A DNA stretch of 64,000 nt from Sphingomonas sp. PAMC26645 (lineage in GTDB: Bacteria > Pseudomonadota > Alphaproteobacteria > Sphingomonadales > Sphingomonadaceae). Both the position numbers and the translations under genes were made by a program. The notes beneath the pieces were generated by a model that was given only the letters and a program-made list of their open reading frames with translations, did no database searches and was not told where the DNA came from. Of the stretch, positions 46,350-55,783 are shown piece by piece (position 1 is the first letter of the stretch; every line of letters starts with the position of its first letter). The stretch spans positions 3,137,001-3,201,000 of the forward strand of contig NZ_CP039249.1 of the NCBI RefSeq assembly GCF_004795835.1, read 5' to 3'.

Positions 46350-46966
46350 GTCAGAGCCATGAAGGCTTCAACCGACATCGTGCTGGCACCATGAAGCCGT
46401 TTGACGAGCACCTCCCCCGTCGCCGAGCCCAGTTCGCGCCACTGGACCGCGCCGCCGTCCGAGGCGACGACTTCGCCGTCGATCCGCATCGGCGCGTCAG
46501 CATCGATCGCGGCGAGCTCCCCCAGGGGAGCGCCCTGGAGCCACAGGAGGTCGAGGTCGGAGGAAGGCGACAGATACGGCAGACCGGTCAGAAACTGCCA
46601 AGCCAGGCCGCCGAACGTGCGGACAGCTGGGTCGACGTCCAAAAGGCGGGCGATGGTCGGGTGCCAATTCTTGGGAGCCACCACCTGGGCTTCCGCGAGG
46701 GTCGGCGGCGACGACAGATCGATGAGCGCGGCAAGCGACAGTTCGACCGCGATCCGCCGCTTGCCGTGCGACGGTGGCAGAGGAAGGCCGAGCGCGATCA
46801 TTCCGTCCTGCGCCGCGCAATCAGGCCTTCGGACGACCAGCGGCGAGCCATTCGAGACCCAGTCCGCAACCACCAGTTCCGCAGCAAGCTCCGGTCGCCC
46901 GCGCAGCATCGTCGCCCACGCCCGCTGGTCGACCCGCACCATGTCGTGTCGCCGAGCCTCAGCCAC
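46346..46966 (-). CDS. mdcG: Malonate decarboxylase holo-ACP synthase (phosphoribosyl-dephospho-CoA transferase)
   Basis: 206 residues, MdcG family. RVDQRAWATMLRGRPELAAE near the N-terminus, PLVVRRPDCAAQDGMIALGL, and the nucleotidyltransferase acidic motif SPSSDLDLLW. It attaches the phosphoribosyl-dephospho-CoA group to the serine of MdcC. The start overlaps the end of mdcE by 8 bases. Confidence 0.9.
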   Translation of the reverse strand: MAEARRHDMVRVDQRAWATMLRGRPELAAELVVADWVSNGSPLVVRRPDCAAQDGMIALGLPLPPSHGKRRIAVELSLAALIDLSSPPTLAEAQVVAPKNWHPTIARLLDVDPAVRTFGGLAWQFLTGLPYLSPSSDLDLLWLQGAPLGELAAIDADAPMRIDGEVVASDGGAVQWRELGSATGEVLVKRLHGASTMSVEAFMALT

Positions 46967-47678
46967 CGGCGCGCGCCAGTTCCACGACCCGCTTGGCGAT
47001 TTCAGCCGACTTTGTCCGACCCTTGCGTTCGGCGCCCAGCAGGTCCCGCACGTCGTCGCCGACTGGCGTCGCCAGCAGCGCGGCGAGTTGCGCGTCGAGC
47101 GCCTTGGCGGGATCCCACGTCGCGAGGATCGCCCCCGTCTGCGCCAGATTGTCGAGGCCGGGCGCGAACACGGGCGTAGCCTTCGCCTTCTCGGTGAGCA
47201 CCTCGATCGACAGCTTGGTCACGCGGGACATCGACGGTAGATCCATCACGACCGGATCCGCGCCCGGCAGGGCGACGAGCGTGCCGGTCGCGAGCGCGGT
47301 GGCAATGAACGCGCCGGCCGCCGTATGGCCATACAGCAGCCCGATGGTGCGGTGGCCGGCGCGGTCGGCGAGCAGCAGCGATTTCGCGAGATGCGCGAGG
47401 TATTCGCTCAGGCCCAGCAGTTCGTCGCGCTTGCTCATCCTCTGGCTGTCGGAGTCGATCAGCACCAGGATCGGCGCGCCGCTGGGCGAGCGGGCGATGT
47501 CGATTACGGCGCCTGCCATTCGGAGCGCCTCGTCGACGCCGAGCGCCGTGCGGTCGGCGACGCCGAGCACGTGGACGGGTCCATCGGCAAGAGGTCCGGT
47601 ACCGGTGATCAGCCCGCCTGCGACCCTGACGTCGTGACCTGCCGGAAATAGCGATGCTAGAATTTCAGCGAGCGTCAT
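46959..47678 (-). CDS. mdcE: Malonate decarboxylase gamma subunit
   Basis: 239 residues from the ATG at 47678. Crotonase-like carboxyltransferase fold: VRVAGGLITGTGPLADGPVH at the N-terminus, RSPSGAPILVLIDSDSQRMS, and YGHTAAGAFIATALATGTLVAL. With MdcD it catalyses the decarboxylation of malonyl-S-ACP. Overlaps the mdcD stop by 14 bases. Confidence 0.91.
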   Translation of the reverse strand: MTLAEILASLFPAGHDVRVAGGLITGTGPLADGPVHVLGVADRTALGVDEALRMAGAVIDIARSPSGAPILVLIDSDSQRMSKRDELLGLSEYLAHLAKSLLLADRAGHRTIGLLYGHTAAGAFIATALATGTLVALPGADPVVMDLPSMSRVTKLSIEVLTEKAKATPVFAPGLDNLAQTGAILATWDPAKALDAQLAALLATPVGDDVRDLLGAERKGRTKSAEIAKRVVELARAGG

Positions 47679-48573
47679 CGGCTGCCTCCCGGTGGCCATA
47701 TGCCATTTGTAGGAATTCATCTGTCGAAAGGCCCGGCACCGCCGCCGCGTCGGCGAATCCAAGCGTCGTCCAGATGTCGACGGCGTCGGTCGCGTTGCCG
47801 AAGCGGTCCAGCCTTCGCTGCAGCCTGACCTGCTCGGCTTCCATCGTGTCGAGGTCGAGCCGAGGCGTACGGGCCAGCGCCGCCGTCGCTGCCGTCCGGA
47901 ACGCAGCGACGCTGTCGTCGGCGAACAGATCCGCCCCACCGATCAGGTAGCGGTTCTTTCCGCCCATGGTCCGCCAGACGAGCGCCTTGTCCGCCGAGTC
48001 AAACTCCTCGACCCCCTTGTTGGTCTCGATCACCTCGGGCCCGGACACGCTGATCCGGCCATGCTCAGAAACGACCAGGGTCGAACAGGATCCTGCAATG
48101 AGCCCGCCGCCGCCGTAGCAGCCGGAACGACCGCCGATCAGCCCGACGACGCGGACGCCTTCGGTCCTTGCCGCGACGATCGCCCGGATGATCTCCGAGA
48201 TCGCCAGTTCACCGGCATTGGCCTCCTGCAGCCGCACGCCGCCCGTATCGAACAGGACCAGCACGTCCCGCTTCATCGCCTTGGCGGCGCGAAGCAGACC
48301 GACAAGCTTGGCGCCGTGGACTTCCCCGAATGCGCCGCCCATGAAACGGCCTTCCTGTGCGGCTATGAAGATGGACGCGCCACCGATGTTCGCCCGGCCG
48401 ACCACCATGCCGTCGTCGAACTGTTCGGGAAGGTCGAAGATCGGCAGGTGCGGGCTGACCTCACGCTGCTCGGGGCCGATGAACTCGACGAAGCTGTGAG
48501 GGTCCGTGAGCGCGTCGATGCGCTGGCGGGCGCTCGCTTCGTACCAGCTCATGACGTTCGGATCGACGCTCAT
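47665..48573 (-). CDS. mdcD: Malonate decarboxylase beta subunit
   Basis: 302 residues from the ATG at 48573. Carboxyltransferase-type: MSWYEASARQRIDALTDPHSF, GRFMGGAFGEVHGAKLVGLL, LFDTGGVRLQEANAGELAIS, GRSGCYGGGGLIAGSCSTLV and GRISVSGPEVIETNKG. Partner of MdcE in the decarboxylase step. The start overlaps mdcC by 4 bases. Confidence 0.94.
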   Translation of the reverse strand: MSVDPNVMSWYEASARQRIDALTDPHSFVEFIGPEQREVSPHLPIFDLPEQFDDGMVVGRANIGGASIFIAAQEGRFMGGAFGEVHGAKLVGLLRAAKAMKRDVLVLFDTGGVRLQEANAGELAISEIIRAIVAARTEGVRVVGLIGGRSGCYGGGGLIAGSCSTLVVSEHGRISVSGPEVIETNKGVEEFDSADKALVWRTMGGKNRYLIGGADLFADDSVAAFRTAATAALARTPRLDLDTMEAEQVRLQRRLDRFGNATDAVDIWTTLGFADAAAVPGLSTDEFLQMAYGHREAADDAR

Positions 48574-48884
48574 GCTGCCGACTCGATCAGACGGACGCCC
48601 TGCGCCAACCGCAACGCGACAGTATCTGGCCGGGCACCTCCATCGTTGATCGAGATGCGAAGTCCTCCAGCGGCGCGCAATGCGACGAAATCGGAGACCA
48701 CCGCCTGCCAGACGTCGCCGAAACCGTGCGCGCTTGTTGCGATCTCGACGGAACACTTGTCCTCCGGCAGGGTGCGTTCGAGCAGCACCTCGAGGTTGCC
48801 CGAAGCGACGACGCCTATGATCGCCTGCGTCTTCGTACCCCCGGCGGCAACGGGTGCGTCGAGGTTGTAAGTCAGATTTTCCAT
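48570..48884 (-). CDS. mdcC: Malonate decarboxylase delta subunit (acyl carrier protein)
   Basis: 104 residues from the ATG at 48884. VVASGNLEVLLERTLPEDKC carries the serine that bears the 2'-(5''-phosphoribosyl)-3'-dephospho-CoA group, followed by VEIATSAHGFGDVWQAV and LRISINDGGARPDTVALRL. Carrier for acetyl and malonyl groups. Sixteen bases separate it from the mdcA stop. Confidence 0.92.
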   Translation of the reverse strand: MENLTYNLDAPVAAGGTKTQAIIGVVASGNLEVLLERTLPEDKCSVEIATSAHGFGDVWQAVVSDFVALRAAGGLRISINDGGARPDTVALRLAQGVRLIESAA

Positions 48885-48900
48885 GGGGTCCGAGCCTCCG

Positions 48901-50547
48901 TCACCAGTTGCGGAATTTGCTGGGCGGGCGGTAGAGCCCTCCCGAAGCCAGAGCGAGATCCTTGATCGACCTAGCCGCCAGCATGCTGCGATCGGCTTCG
49001 AGCGGGTCGATTCCAAGGTCCTCCGGACGCTGGATGACCTTCCGCTCGCGCAGACGTTCGACCATCCTGCGGTCGCGTCCGCGACCGATCTCGGTGTAGC
49101 CAGCAACCCCGCGGATCGCCTGCTCGCGCTCGTCCTTGTCGCGGCACAGCAACAGGTTGGCGATGCCCTCCTCGGTGACGATGTGGCTGACGTCGTCGCC
49201 GTAGATCATCACGGGTGCGAGATCGAGGTCGAGCTTCTGGGCAAGGGCCAAGGCATCGAGCTGTTCCACGAACAGCGGCACGTTGGCGTCGCCGAACGTC
49301 TCGCCGATCTGGACGACGAGCTTGCGGCCGCGCCGCAGTCCGGCGGGCGTCCCGGGGTCGGCTTCCGCACCCGCCTTCAACCATGGCTCGCTGGGGTGAC
49401 GGCGACCGCGTGGATCGGATCCCATGTTCGGCGCACCGCCGAATCCCGCGATGCGGTCGGTGGTGACGGTCGAGCTGTGCCCTGCGAGATCGATCTGCAG
49501 GGTCGAGCCGATGAACATGTCGCAGGCGTACAGGCCTGCGGTCTGACACAGAGCGCGGTTCGATCGTAGCGAGCCATCGGCGCCGGTGAAGTAGATGTCG
49601 GAGCGCGCTGCCAGATAGTCGTCCATGCCGACTTCCGACCCGAAGCAGTGGATCTGCTCGACCCACCCTGCCTCGATCGCTGGGATTAGCGTTGGATGCG
49701 GGTTCAGTGCCCAGTGCGTGCAGATCTTGCCCTTGAGCCCCAGCTTCTCGCCGTAGGTCGGCAGCAGCAGTTCGATCGCGGCGGTCGAGAAGCCAATGCC
49801 GTGGTTCAACCGCTTGACGCCGTAGGGTGCGTAGATCCCCTTGATCGCCATCATGGCGGTCAGGATCTGCGTCTCCGTGATCGCACCCGGATCGCGGGTG
49901 AACAGGGGCTCCACGTAGAACGGCTTCTTCGCCTCGACCACGAAGTGTACCTGATCACCTGGAATGTCGACGCGTGGCAGCTTGTCCACGACCTCGGCAA
50001 CCTGGGCGATGACCAGCCCGCCCTTGAAGCTGGTCGCCTCGACGACGGTCGGAGTGTCCTCGGTGTTCGGCCCCGTGTAGAGGTTGCCCTCGTGGTCGGC
50101 ACTGACCGCGGCGATCAGTGCCACCTGTGGCGTCAGATCGACGAAGTAGCGCGCGAACAATTCGAGATACGTGTGCACCGCGCCCAGTTCGATCTTGCCC
50201 CCGAACAGCATCCTGGCGATCCGTGCGGACTGCGGTCCGGAGTACGAATAGTCGAGACGACGGGCGATGCCCTTGTCGAAGATGTCCAGGTGTTCAGGCA
50301 GAACGACGCCGGATTGAACCATGTGGAGGTCGTGGATCACGCTCGGATCGATGTCGGCCAGCGCCATCGCCAGCACGTCGGCCTGCTTCTGGTTGTCGCC
50401 CTCGAGACAGACCCGGTCTCCAGGCCGCAGCACCGTCTCCAGGAACGCTGTCAGATCGTCCACGGCGACCGTCTTGCCGCGGGCGAAGCGCGCTCCCGCG
50501 GCAAGACGATCCTCGCGCGCGGTCCTCTGCGTTTTCCAGTCTCTCAT
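48901..50547 (-). CDS. mdcA: Malonate decarboxylase alpha subunit (acetyl-S-ACP:malonate ACP transferase)
   Basis: 548 residues, full length. FLETVLRPGDRVCLEGDNQK at the N-terminus, PSVIHDLHMVQSGVVLPEHL, IGSTLQIDLAGHSSTVTTDR and the glycine-rich GFGGAPNMGSDPRGRRHPS are MdcA hallmarks. It exchanges acetyl for malonyl on the carrier. First gene of the leftward operon A-C-D-E-G-B-H-F. The operon promoter must lie in 50548-50890; no mdcR-type regulator is adjacent. Confidence 0.95.
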   Translation of the reverse strand: MRDWKTQRTAREDRLAAGARFARGKTVAVDDLTAFLETVLRPGDRVCLEGDNQKQADVLAMALADIDPSVIHDLHMVQSGVVLPEHLDIFDKGIARRLDYSYSGPQSARIARMLFGGKIELGAVHTYLELFARYFVDLTPQVALIAAVSADHEGNLYTGPNTEDTPTVVEATSFKGGLVIAQVAEVVDKLPRVDIPGDQVHFVVEAKKPFYVEPLFTRDPGAITETQILTAMMAIKGIYAPYGVKRLNHGIGFSTAAIELLLPTYGEKLGLKGKICTHWALNPHPTLIPAIEAGWVEQIHCFGSEVGMDDYLAARSDIYFTGADGSLRSNRALCQTAGLYACDMFIGSTLQIDLAGHSSTVTTDRIAGFGGAPNMGSDPRGRRHPSEPWLKAGAEADPGTPAGLRRGRKLVVQIGETFGDANVPLFVEQLDALALAQKLDLDLAPVMIYGDDVSHIVTEEGIANLLLCRDKDEREQAIRGVAGYTEIGRGRDRRMVERLRERKVIQRPEDLGIDPLEADRSMLAARSIKDLALASGGLYRPPSKFRNW

Positions 50548-50891
50548 TGTGCGCCTCCGCTATTCGCGAGATCGGGATACCTATCCAATCTACGTGGACC
50601 CATGGCTCCATCAAGGTGACCCATACCAAGGTGTTAACCCGGAGCTGGTTCGTACTTCCGAAGGCTCACGGCGGTGGCGGCGGATCAGATCGCCCTCCAT
50701 GGTACGTCGCATGCGTGGACCGTGCCCTATCGGCGATCACGGATGCCGGATTTCGAAGACCGAGCGGATGACGGGGCAAAGGCGAAGGCGAAGCATCTGA
50801 CGGCGGACATATGGCCGCTGCGACGTTGTCGGCCCTCTGGCCGTCGATGGGCGGTGCGGCTCGACCTTGACGCCGAAGCGCGACAGGCTGG
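50548..50891. other. Upstream region of the malonate operon
   Basis: 344 bases with no gene; should contain the mdcA promoter. No clear operator seen. Confidence 0.4.
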
Positions 50892-51629
50892 CTATGTTGC
50901 GCAAGCTGCTCGCGGCGGCGGACAGGCCTGCCCAGGTCGCGAAGCTGCTGTTAGTCGGCCTCTCGACCTTCTATCGTTGGCACTGGCGTCGGCCTTCGAA
51001 AGGAAGGTGTCGCCGTGGCGCCCCTTGTGAGCCCGCTCGACCAGTCCGACTACGTCTTCCAGATCTACGGCGCCCGGCGACAGCTGCCGGTCGACCAGGC
51101 AACCGCTGCTCAGGTCGACGACTGCGGTCAGCTTCGGCAGCACGCTTCGCTCGTCTTAGACTACGATCCTGACCCCGAGCACGGCCGAGTCCAGCGCCAT
51201 CCCCGTCGAGAGGGAAAGCCGTTGTGCGATGGCCGATCCTGCGGTCTGCGGTCCGTACAGCCGACGGACGAACGATCTGACGGGGGTCGGCGCCTTGCGG
51301 TGATGGGCGATGCGCTCGGCGGAACGGCTCACCTCCATCAGCGTGGCCCCCGGATTACACGCCGCGATCGCTTCGAGGACGATCGTGTTCGCCGCCTCGT
51401 CCCACGGTCGGCGTGGCTCGCGCTACGCGACGGCGGCGTCGCCCGTCCACCGCTTGCGGGTTTTTATGGGCTTGTAGAACATGGGTCTGCTTATCCCGAG
51501 TTCGTCCGCGAGGCGCCGTATCGCCGCGCCCGAACCCGTCGATCGTTGCCGAGAGCGATAACGTCGCTGGATCGGGCTTTTACGCTCGAACATCCGTTCG
51601 ACGTTCGCATTCGGGCGGCGATCAGACAT
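50892..51629 (-). pseudogene. TniA-like (rve/Mu-type) transposase remnant
   Basis: One minus-strand frame stays meaningful across two in-frame stops (51423-51425 and 51156-51158). It reads an HTH, RRLADELGISRPMFYKPIKT; then DEAANTIVLEAIAACNPGAT and PTPVRSFVRRLYG; then DERSVLPKLTAVVDLSSGC, which matches in order the HTH, linker and start of the catalytic core of TniA/TnsB-like transposases (the DxxT/AIDxxTR region). The first catalytic Asp appears lost (ALDSA). C-terminal half is absent. Identification is by motif order only. Confidence 0.42.
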
Positions 51630-51647
51630 TAGAGAGACCGGAGGGAC

Positions 51648-54600
51648 TCAGCGTGCCTTTCGAACCTTCCCTTTCCCGCGAACTCCGAACAGGTTCAACA
51701 ACCACTGCGAGACGAATCCGGGCTGGGCCTCGGCAGGTTCCACGGTCGTTTCGACGGAGGGGGCCTCATGCCGGTATAGCAGTTCGAAGATCGGGTCGTT
51801 GCTCCACTCGATCGCGAGTTTGATCCGGAAGTCCAGCATGCCTGTGGGTTCGGTGGGGCCCTCCGGCCTAAAATCGATCTCGACCAGGCGACCGTCGCTG
51901 TCGGGTTCGAACGCGATGCCGCGAAGCGCATCGCCTGAAAAAAGCAGCGCCTTCCCCGCACCGACCCGACCGCCCATAACGTTCACGCCATCAATCGTGC
52001 TGCGATAGGCACTCGGACGCTCGTCCGACGCGTCGAGAAAGGTCTGCCGATGCCCGGCCAACGTTCCTGTCGGCATAAACGCGTTCCGCAATAGCAGTCC
52101 TGCATCGGAATGATCCACCAGCAGCGTGGCAGTTCCACCGAGCTTCGCGCGAACAGTCTCGATGAGATGCCAGAACGCCGGGTCAGTCAGCCAAACATCG
52201 GTTTGTCGCTCGATCCGCTGCCTCATGGCGAAACTTCGAAGCACGTCCTTACGAAGTGCCGTCGACAAGGCCTGCCCGATGAATTCGTCGCGAAACCTCT
52301 CCGCTAGTTCAAGCTCGGTCAGATTCCCTCTTTCGAACTTCTCGATGGAGTATGTTCGGGCCTCCGCCGCGCACGACAGGTTTCCGATCCGCCTCACCGG
52401 CGGTCGGAACAGTTCGAAATCACCCTCGCCGCCCGTCAGCGCCTTCTCGGCCGTTTCGCGCAGCGCATCCAGCCGCCGGTCCGAGATCGGCGCCGCGAGC
52501 ACGCGACGCGTCCTCAACTCGGCAAGCTTCCGTATTCCCTCTGTCAGCTGAGATACGGCGATCTCCAGCCCTCCCACCGGCCCCGATCCCAAGAGTACCG
52601 ATGCCCGCTCCATGATCTCGCTGGGCTGCTGAAGCAGATCGAGCCAGCTTTGCAGTCGCCTGGCAACGTCGCGTAACAGCCGATCCCCGTCCGGCAGGGG
52701 CTCCACGGCGGACGCAAGCTCCTCCATTCCGCCCGTGATGCCGGACCCTGCCGTTGGAGAGGTGGCGATGAGGGCGGCGGCGATCGCGAACAGGTCGTGC
52801 CTTCGAACGAGCGTCTTGGGCAGGTAGGTTCGACCGGGCACCATCGGTCCTTCGGTCACCATCTCCATCCTTCTCAGAACGTCGTCGAGCCAGTTTCCAT
52901 GACCGTCTCGTTCACCGCGATCCCCTCCCAGATGCAGGCGAAGAAGATCGAAGACGTTTCGCGCCAGATGCCTACGCGGCGTAGGCGCGCCGCCGTTCCC
53001 GTCCAGATTTTCGCGGTCCAGCAGTCCCCGGGCGATGCGAGGCGGGAGGTTCGAAGCATTCCTGCCGCTTGACGTCCAGAAGAGGAGAAGTTCGGCGGTC
53101 ATCAGCACGACGTCGCGGTGGACGCCTGCCAACAGTCTTGCAAAGATTCCGTCGGGATCCGGCGTCGGCATGCCGGGGAACGTCATCGGCTCCACGACGC
53201 CGATCACGGTGTCCCACTCCATCGTCAGCAGCTCCGGCGTCAGCAGGCGTGAGACCCGCACGTCCCCGAATCCTGGAAGCGTCGAACGGACGCGGACGCC
53301 CCAGTTGGCCAATGCGGCCCGGAACAATCCCGCTCCCTCCTCGTCGTCGTGCCAGACGGAGACGGCCAGGCAATAGGCCGTTCGTGAGAGATGCTCAGCC
53401 ATGCGGGGCCACGCCGCCCTCAACTCGTTCCAGCGGGCTGACGGTATTGTCGCCCGATCGCGCCGAAGTTGACCAGCCCATGACTCCATCACGGACTCCC
53501 ACGCTCCGACGATCGGGGGAAGTGCCCTGGACAGCGAGCGTCGGTCCGCGCCACCAAGCGGCATCCGGACGAAACCGCCGCCGTCGGCTTCGCTTGAATA
53601 GGAGGTTCGTCGCGCAACCCAGTCTTCGACGGAATGCATGAGCATGGGCCCGAGCCGCAGCACGTCGGCCACGACGCCGTCGGTAAGCGTGACCCCTCCC
53701 CTTTCGATGAGCAGGGTGGGAATGACCTGCGCAACGGATGCGAGAAAGCGATCATCGACATCGATGAGGTCGACCGCCCCGTCGAAGATCCGCCGGTACT
53801 GGCTGGTCCACTGCGCATGGGGCGTGTGCCAAGAACTGCCAGATAGCTCGGCAAGGTTCATACCGGTGAACAGCGCCTCGTCCGACGTACCCGCTGCCAG
53901 CAGGAAGGCGTGAAAGCGGAGAAGCTCCTCGAGTTCCGCCTCGAACCCCATGGAGGCGCGTCGTCGCAATCGGTCCAGCGATCGCTCGATCTGTTCTTCA
54001 AAAAGCTGGTTCAGCAACGGACGGTTTTGCGCTGATCGTACCATTGTGAAGCGAAAGGCTACCAGCACGGCAAGCCGTTCGAGCCGGTTCATCGCTACCG
54101 GCCCCCTGCGCTGGCAGATGCTGACCTCGCCACCCACCGACTGATCGAATCCGACCGGCAGCCGTAGAGCGGGGACTACCGCCGCCAGTCTTCCGGAAGG
54201 CTCCGAAACCGGCTCGGCCCCGTTCGCCCTACGCGACCACGAGCGTATCGCCCATTCGAGCAATGGCAACCAGATGTCGGACAGCGTCGTGGACGCGGGC
54301 AGACGGGTCACCACTTCGTCCGTACCGTTATCTCGGCCGAAGAACGGCACGACGCCGACCGTCACCCTTTCGTGGACGGCATCTGGCGAACCGACCATCG
54401 CCGCCACCGTCACCGGGTAGAGCTGCGCGCGAAGCCGCCGCCGCACGTCGGGACCAAGAAGGGTATCGACGACGTACTGCTGCCGCATCCGTTCGCGGCT
54501 CGGCCTCTGGACGAAGTTGAATGTCACGACGATGAAGTGCCCTACCGCGGCGACGTTCAGGACGAGCCATACGACGTGCATGATCGTCAGGACGAACTTC

Positions 54601-55127
54601 GTCGCGCCGTCTTCCGGCAGATCCCAGAGCGCGTGTGCGGCGACGTGGAGCGGCCATGCGGCTTGAACGGTAAGCACGATGACGAGCGCCAGACAGCTCG
54701 ACGCGATCTCGTACGCGAGCGAGTGGTGGTAGTAGATTTGAATATCGCCGGTGGCATCGTCGCGTTGCGAGACCAGCGCGACAAGCGCCAGCGAAAGGGT
54801 AATCACCGCCAGCGCGCCGGTCTGAGCGGTGATGGCTACGCCCGGCACGGAGGTCACGATCGACGAAATCTCGCCGCCGGGGATCCGTATCACGACCGGG
54901 ACGACGTGCCGTGCGACGAGAAATTCCATGGCGACCGCCACGAGATCGATCAGCAGATAGACTGCGAGAAGCAAGCCCATCCGCCTGGTCAGCAAAGCAC
55001 GAAGCGCTCGGTACGTTATTGAGAGCCCGACACTCCGCACGGCAGGGTTCGTACGCATGTGACGCGCGACGTGACGATCGACCTTTGCGTTCAATGTCCA
55101 GCGATTGAGCAAATCATCCTCCGTCAT
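51648..55127 (-). CDS. Large membrane-anchored protein of unknown family
   Basis: 1159 residues, no recognised domain. Predicted layout: short basic N-terminus; four membrane helices at about 51-71, 98-119, 138-158 and 177-205; then about 950 soluble residues, presumably cytoplasmic, rich in Arg, Leu and Asp and mostly helical. No Walker, HEAT-repeat signature, protease or nuclease motif stands out. The C-terminal third (VGAGKALLFSGDALRGIAFE, GMLDFRIKLAIEW) looks beta-rich. It ends in a basic tail (VRGKGKVRKAR). Codon usage looks native. Monocistronic, next to a transposase remnant. The start at 55127 has no good ribosome site. Confidence 0.75.
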   Translation of the reverse strand: MTEDDLLNRWTLNAKVDRHVARHMRTNPAVRSVGLSITYRALRALLTRRMGLLLAVYLLIDLVAVAMEFLVARHVVPVVIRIPGGEISSIVTSVPGVAITAQTGALAVITLSLALVALVSQRDDATGDIQIYYHHSLAYEIASSCLALVIVLTVQAAWPLHVAAHALWDLPEDGATKFVLTIMHVVWLVLNVAAVGHFIVVTFNFVQRPSRERMRQQYVVDTLLGPDVRRRLRAQLYPVTVAAMVGSPDAVHERVTVGVVPFFGRDNGTDEVVTRLPASTTLSDIWLPLLEWAIRSWSRRANGAEPVSEPSGRLAAVVPALRLPVGFDQSVGGEVSICQRRGPVAMNRLERLAVLVAFRFTMVRSAQNRPLLNQLFEEQIERSLDRLRRRASMGFEAELEELLRFHAFLLAAGTSDEALFTGMNLAELSGSSWHTPHAQWTSQYRRIFDGAVDLIDVDDRFLASVAQVIPTLLIERGGVTLTDGVVADVLRLGPMLMHSVEDWVARRTSYSSEADGGGFVRMPLGGADRRSLSRALPPIVGAWESVMESWAGQLRRDRATIPSARWNELRAAWPRMAEHLSRTAYCLAVSVWHDDEEGAGLFRAALANWGVRVRSTLPGFGDVRVSRLLTPELLTMEWDTVIGVVEPMTFPGMPTPDPDGIFARLLAGVHRDVVLMTAELLLFWTSSGRNASNLPPRIARGLLDRENLDGNGGAPTPRRHLARNVFDLLRLHLGGDRGERDGHGNWLDDVLRRMEMVTEGPMVPGRTYLPKTLVRRHDLFAIAAALIATSPTAGSGITGGMEELASAVEPLPDGDRLLRDVARRLQSWLDLLQQPSEIMERASVLLGSGPVGGLEIAVSQLTEGIRKLAELRTRRVLAAPISDRRLDALRETAEKALTGGEGDFELFRPPVRRIGNLSCAAEARTYSIEKFERGNLTELELAERFRDEFIGQALSTALRKDVLRSFAMRQRIERQTDVWLTDPAFWHLIETVRAKLGGTATLLVDHSDAGLLLRNAFMPTGTLAGHRQTFLDASDERPSAYRSTIDGVNVMGGRVGAGKALLFSGDALRGIAFEPDSDGRLVEIDFRPEGPTEPTGMLDFRIKLAIEWSNDPIFELLYRHEAPSVETTVEPAEAQPGFVSQWLLNLFGVRGKGKVRKAR

Positions 55128-55336
55128 CAGGAAAGCGCCGACGTTCGTGACGTTGTCAAGAACGTGGTCGCGCCCGGTGGTACGTAATTAATGCACTACG
55201 AGCTGGACGCGCAGCGCAGGCCGCGAGTCTACGACCTTACCAGCTCGCGGACTGGCCAGAACGTATCGTAATTACCATTACGCAGCACGAACCGGGACGG
55301 ACCAGCGTTGTCCGTAGATGATGAAAGGAAAATCGA
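55128..55336. other. Divergent promoter region
   Basis: 209 bases between the divergent 1159-residue gene and the small gene at 55337. Contains TACGTAATTA near 55182-55191 and a similar CGTAATTAC at 55267-55275, which may be promoter elements or a repeated site. Confidence 0.4.
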
Positions 55337-55783
55337 ATGAGATATCCGAAGATAAGGTATCAGCCCACCAATCACCCCGCGGAACTGAACCTTCACTCGT
55401 TCGACGGTACGTTTCGAAGCGTTGGCTTCAAATCCGAAAACGAAGCATTGTCCGCCATGATCAAAGGACGGGCGGAAGCCGACTGCGTTGCAATAGAGCA
55501 TGGTCTGCTCCCACGTGGCGCTTTGGTGGTGTCGCGCCCAAGCGCTCGAGATGCGAAAGCCGTGCTGAGGGAAACACTGCCGGACGACAGCCCCGAAGAT
55601 GCGATCACACCATTGGCTATCGTACGCCTCCGTTTCTCGCAGTCTCGGCTGGTGGATCGTGGCTGCGACATCACGGACGAGACAGACGCTTGCGTCCGAT
55701 CGGGAAACCCGGAAGATGCTCGGCGATACGACAGGCTGCTGACCGTACTGGAGAAAGCCCATCGAGACGGCAGCCTGTGCTAG
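55337..55783 (+). CDS. Hypothetical protein, 148 residues
   Basis: Ribosome site AAAGGAAAA lies 7 bases before the ATG. Begins MRYPKIRYQPTNHPAELNLH; a central PLAIVRLRFSQSRLVDRGCD and an acidic region follow, with no signal peptide or membrane helix. Not recognised. Divergent from the 1159-residue protein gene across 209 bases, so the two may be regulated together. Confidence 0.55.
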   Translation: MRYPKIRYQPTNHPAELNLHSFDGTFRSVGFKSENEALSAMIKGRAEADCVAIEHGLLPRGALVVSRPSARDAKAVLRETLPDDSPEDAITPLAIVRLRFSQSRLVDRGCDITDETDACVRSGNPEDARRYDRLLTVLEKAHRDGSLC

